NCBI GenBank assembly: GCA_028679485.1
Contig: JAJRBL010000181.1
Span: 1 to 15,332, forward strand
Source: Methanospirillum sp.
GTDB taxonomy: Archaea; Halobacteriota; Methanomicrobia; Methanomicrobiales; Methanospirillaceae
Length of the DNA: 15,332 bases
Direction of reading: 5' to 3'
Numbering within the stretch: the stretch's first letter is position 1; the number at the start of each line of letters is the position of its first letter. The notes under the pieces are model-generated. The model did not search any database, was not told the origin of the DNA, and worked only from the letters and a program-made list of their open reading frames with translations. Shown here one piece after another: positions 13,282-15,332 of the stretch. A program made the translations under genes and the position numbers.

Positions 13282-15332
13282 TTAGTTCCGGCGCATTACA
13301 AGGAATGCGACGGCTCCAAGACCTACGAGAGCAATCAGTGCACCAAATCCTGGGGACTTCTGGGTCGGCTCAGGGGTTGGCGGCACGGTGGTTGGTTCAG
13401 GGGTCGGTGGAACCGTTGTCGGCTCAGGGGTTGCATTGACTGTCGGAATCTCGGTCGGGACCGGGGTTGGGGCAATCGTTGCTGTTGGTGTCTCAACAAC
13501 GTTGAAGAGTGCAGTCTCGACTGCATCGGTGGTTACACCGGAGACACGGACGATGTACTCATCCGGCTTGAAGGTGCTTGCATCAACGTTGAAGCTCCAC
13601 TTGTTCAGACCGTCAGTGCCCTGCTGGACCTTGACAGTTCCGGTTGCACCGTTAAACTCACCGCTCTGACTCTTGTCGGTCGGCTTGAATGAGGATGATG
13701 TTACCTCGACAAGCAGGTCGTTGTCGTCATACATGAGGTTGGTGGTACCGGTAATCTCGAACTTGGAACCTACGGTCTGCTCACCGATCGGGTTGATGGT
13801 GATCTTGGCTTCCTCGACGAGGAACTGCAGCTTGGTGTAGGTATCATCGACCATTGCGTTGTCGATTGCCTGGACAAGTGCTTCTGCTGCATCAGTGCCC
13901 TGGAGAGCACCAGCGCCGCCAACCTTGAAGACCTGGGAGTTCCGGGTCGGGTATGAACCATAGACATACTGCGGTTCAAGCGGGTTGTCCGGGTATACGT
14001 CAAACTCGTTGTTGTACATCGGATGCTGGACAACGACGAAGTACTGGCCTGCATACAGGGTTTCGGTTGTAGCGCCCTTGATCTCGTGCTCGAATGACAT
14101 GTCATCGTTCACGCTTTCAGTGGCGTAGAGAACCTTGTTCTTACCGAGGATCCAGATTGCAATACCCTTGGACGGGTCGCCTTCTGCAGTTCCACGGAGG
14201 TAGAGCTTGTCACCCTTTGCAACAACACTTGCAGATGCGGTTGCCTGGATGTACGGCTTCTTGACGACGAGCGATACCGTGTCATACTGTGCATCGTTCA
14301 GGTGGTCTGCATCACGCGGGGCACTTACTGCGTACACCGTGTAGGTTCCTGCATCCATCTCGAGGTTTGCAGTCTGCCACTTGAACTCGTAGGTATCGTC
14401 ATCCTGGACATCAGCCTGGTCAAAGGATGCCGGCTGATCGTTGTTGACTTCTTTACGGGGGGATTTCAGCATACCACCATTGTCCGGAAGGTTCGGACCG
14501 GTGATAAACAGGTAGGTAATGTCAGTCTCGGAGTTAGTACCGGAGAGTTTGACTTCCTCACCAAGGTAGTAGCTCTGGTCGCCGGAAGCAACGATGGTTA
14601 CATCGCCCTTCTCTACCTTGACATCGACCTCATCGGACTTGTACTGGCTGCCGGACTTGCGCTCGACACGGATCGTGTACTTCTTGTCCTTGGTGTCTTT
14701 GGAGGTCTTCCACTCAACGGTTCTGGTACCACTGGAATTAAGTTTTACAAGTGCGTAGAACTTGGTTCCGTGATAATCGGGGTCGTCGGGGACATCTTGC
14801 TTGATGCTCTTCCCTGCACCACCTTCGTACTGGTACTTACCGATTTCATACGGACCCGCTGCTGCATCCTGTTTTACATCTACCTGTGCATCAAGGATCA
14901 TCGGCGGCTGATCATCAGAGAGACCAGTCATTGAGCCGGTTCCTTTTGCCCAGACATAGTACTCAGCATTCGGGACACCAGTGATGGTTACAGAGAAGGG
15001 GTTGCCACGGACTACAGTGTCCTTGTTGGCTTCGATCTTCACCTGGTCGGTGGCGATCTGAACACTCTTTACTGCAGAGACCGTCTTCCCGGTATAATCA
15101 GAACCATCAGGTGCGGTGTACTGATCCTTCATGCTGTTGGCGTTACACTCTGACCAGACCGTGTAGGTTCCTGCCTTGTACATGCGGTTACCATACTTGT
15201 CCTCGGCTGCCGTGTACCATCCGTCGTTCGGTGCCGGTTCAGTGTGCTTGTTGTCCGGGCTAACCCAGTACCAAAGCTGCTGGTTGACACCCAATTGGGT
15301 CAGCGCAATCTCCTTGCCGTTGTTTCCAACAA
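13282..15332 (-). CDS. S-layer-type surface glycoprotein with PGF-CTERM signal, C-terminal part
   Basis: About 683 codons are visible and the frame stays open to the right edge, so the N-terminus with any signal peptide is missing; the TTG at 15294 is internal. The product is acidic, rich in Thr, Asp and Val, and built of several beta-sandwich-like modules. Examples are the repeated phrases AGTYTVWSE, AGTYTVYAVS and AGQYFVVVQH, and the pair VVAKGDKLYLRGTAEG and TVGSKFEITGTTN. The C-terminus has a Pro/Thr linker with TPEPTTVPP repeats, then SPGFGALIALVGLGAVAFLVMRRN. This is the PGF motif, hydrophobic helix and basic end of the PGF-CTERM signal processed by archaeosortase A, which replaces the helix with a lipid anchor. 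It is probably a major cell-wall protein, as in S-layer glycoproteins of Methanomicrobiales. Confidence 0.85.
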   Translation of the reverse strand, partial: VGNNGKEIALTQLGVNQQLWYWVSPDNKHTEPAPNDGWYTAAEDKYGNRMYKAGTYTVWSECNANSMKDQYTAPDGSDYTGKTVSAVKSVQIATDQVKIEANKDTVVRGNPFSVTITGVPNAEYYVWAKGTGSMTGLSDDQPPMILDAQVDVKQDAAAGPYEIGKYQYEGGAGKSIKQDVPDDPDYHGTKFYALVKLNSSGTRTVEWKTSKDTKDKKYTIRVERKSGSQYKSDEVDVKVEKGDVTIVASGDQSYYLGEEVKLSGTNSETDITYLFITGPNLPDNGGMLKSPRKEVNNDQPASFDQADVQDDDTYEFKWQTANLEMDAGTYTVYAVSAPRDADHLNDAQYDTVSLVVKKPYIQATASASVVAKGDKLYLRGTAEGDPSKGIAIWILGKNKVLYATESVNDDMSFEHEIKGATTETLYAGQYFVVVQHPMYNNEFDVYPDNPLEPQYVYGSYPTRNSQVFKVGGAGALQGTDAAEALVQAIDNAMVDDTYTKLQFLVEEAKITINPIGEQTVGSKFEITGTTNLMYDDNDLLVEVTSSSFKPTDKSQSGEFNGATGTVKVQQGTDGLNKWSFNVDASTFKPDEYIVRVSGVTTDAVETALFNVVETPTATIAPTPVPTEIPTVNATPEPTTVPPTPEPTTVPPTPEPTQKSPGFGALIALVGLGAVAFLVMRRN
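13364..13435 (-). repeat. 27-bp tandem repeat encoding TPEPTTVPP
   Basis: Two full imperfect 27-bp units (13364-13390 and 13391-13417) and a partial third (from 13418) encode the Pro/Thr linker just before the PGF-CTERM signal. Differences between units are mostly at third codon positions, so selection appears to keep the peptide. Such linkers are likely O-glycosylated and span the wall; the unit number may vary between strains. Confidence 0.7.

Noticed and set aside
14302..14934. Plus-strand 210-codon frame
   Set aside because: It is entirely antisense to the S-layer-type gene and is explained by that gene's biased codon use; the product is hydrophobic and has no recognisable motif.
15292..15294. 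TTG as the start of the S-layer-type gene
   Set aside because: The frame continues open to the window edge with sequence of the same character, and no signal peptide follows the TTG. The gene is truncated by the window.

Overview
The window comes from a hydrogenotrophic methanogenic archaeon, most likely of the order Methanomicrobiales. The evidence is an archaeal S10-type ribosomal protein cluster, the F420-dependent C1-pathway enzymes Mtd and Mer, a Tfx-type regulator, an NrpR regulator, an archaeal AMP phosphorylase, and a surface glycoprotein ending in a PGF-CTERM sorting signal. Promoters are archaeal TATA-type, terminators are mostly oligo-T tracts, and ribosome binding sites of the GGAGGTG type are common. 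The order-level assignment is inference; no rRNA is present.

Region 1 (1-3229, minus strand) is the start of the S10 cluster, transcribed right to left: rpl3, rpl4, rpl23, rpl2, rps19 and the first codons of rpl22. The genes are tightly coupled, with 1-base overlaps or gaps of a few bases. Upstream (3230-3711) lies about 480 bp with no secure gene. It holds a TATA-like element, a perfect 7-bp hairpin and a possible 65-codon ORF.

Region 2 (3712-7222) is the methanogenesis segment. A Tfx regulator (minus) is divergent from mtd (plus), and their shared 190-bp intergenic region carries two inverted repeats beside the two promoters. Converging on mtd are a GalT-like HIT-superfamily protein and mer, both minus. 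Mtd and Mer catalyse consecutive F420H2-dependent steps between methenyl- and methyl-tetrahydromethanopterin.

Region 3 (7223-10149) has a divergent FtsZ/tubulin-superfamily protein on the plus strand with an altered G-loop. Opposite it are dut (archaeal dUTPase) and nrpR, two minus genes overlapping by 4 bases. A tRNA-Arg(UCG) is divergent from dut and appears to share one AT-rich promoter block with it.

Region 4 (10156-15332, minus) holds a membrane-anchored surface protein with five carboxypeptidase-regulatory-like repeats, a leaderless AMP phosphorylase gene with an inverted repeat around its TATA box, and the C-terminal part of a large S-layer-type glycoprotein that runs off the right edge.

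No mobile element, CRISPR array or obvious defence system was seen. The points most worth a second look are the tfx/mtd operator-like repeats, the divergent FtsZ-like protein, the long leader of the ribosomal operon, and the GalT-like gene between mtd and mer.
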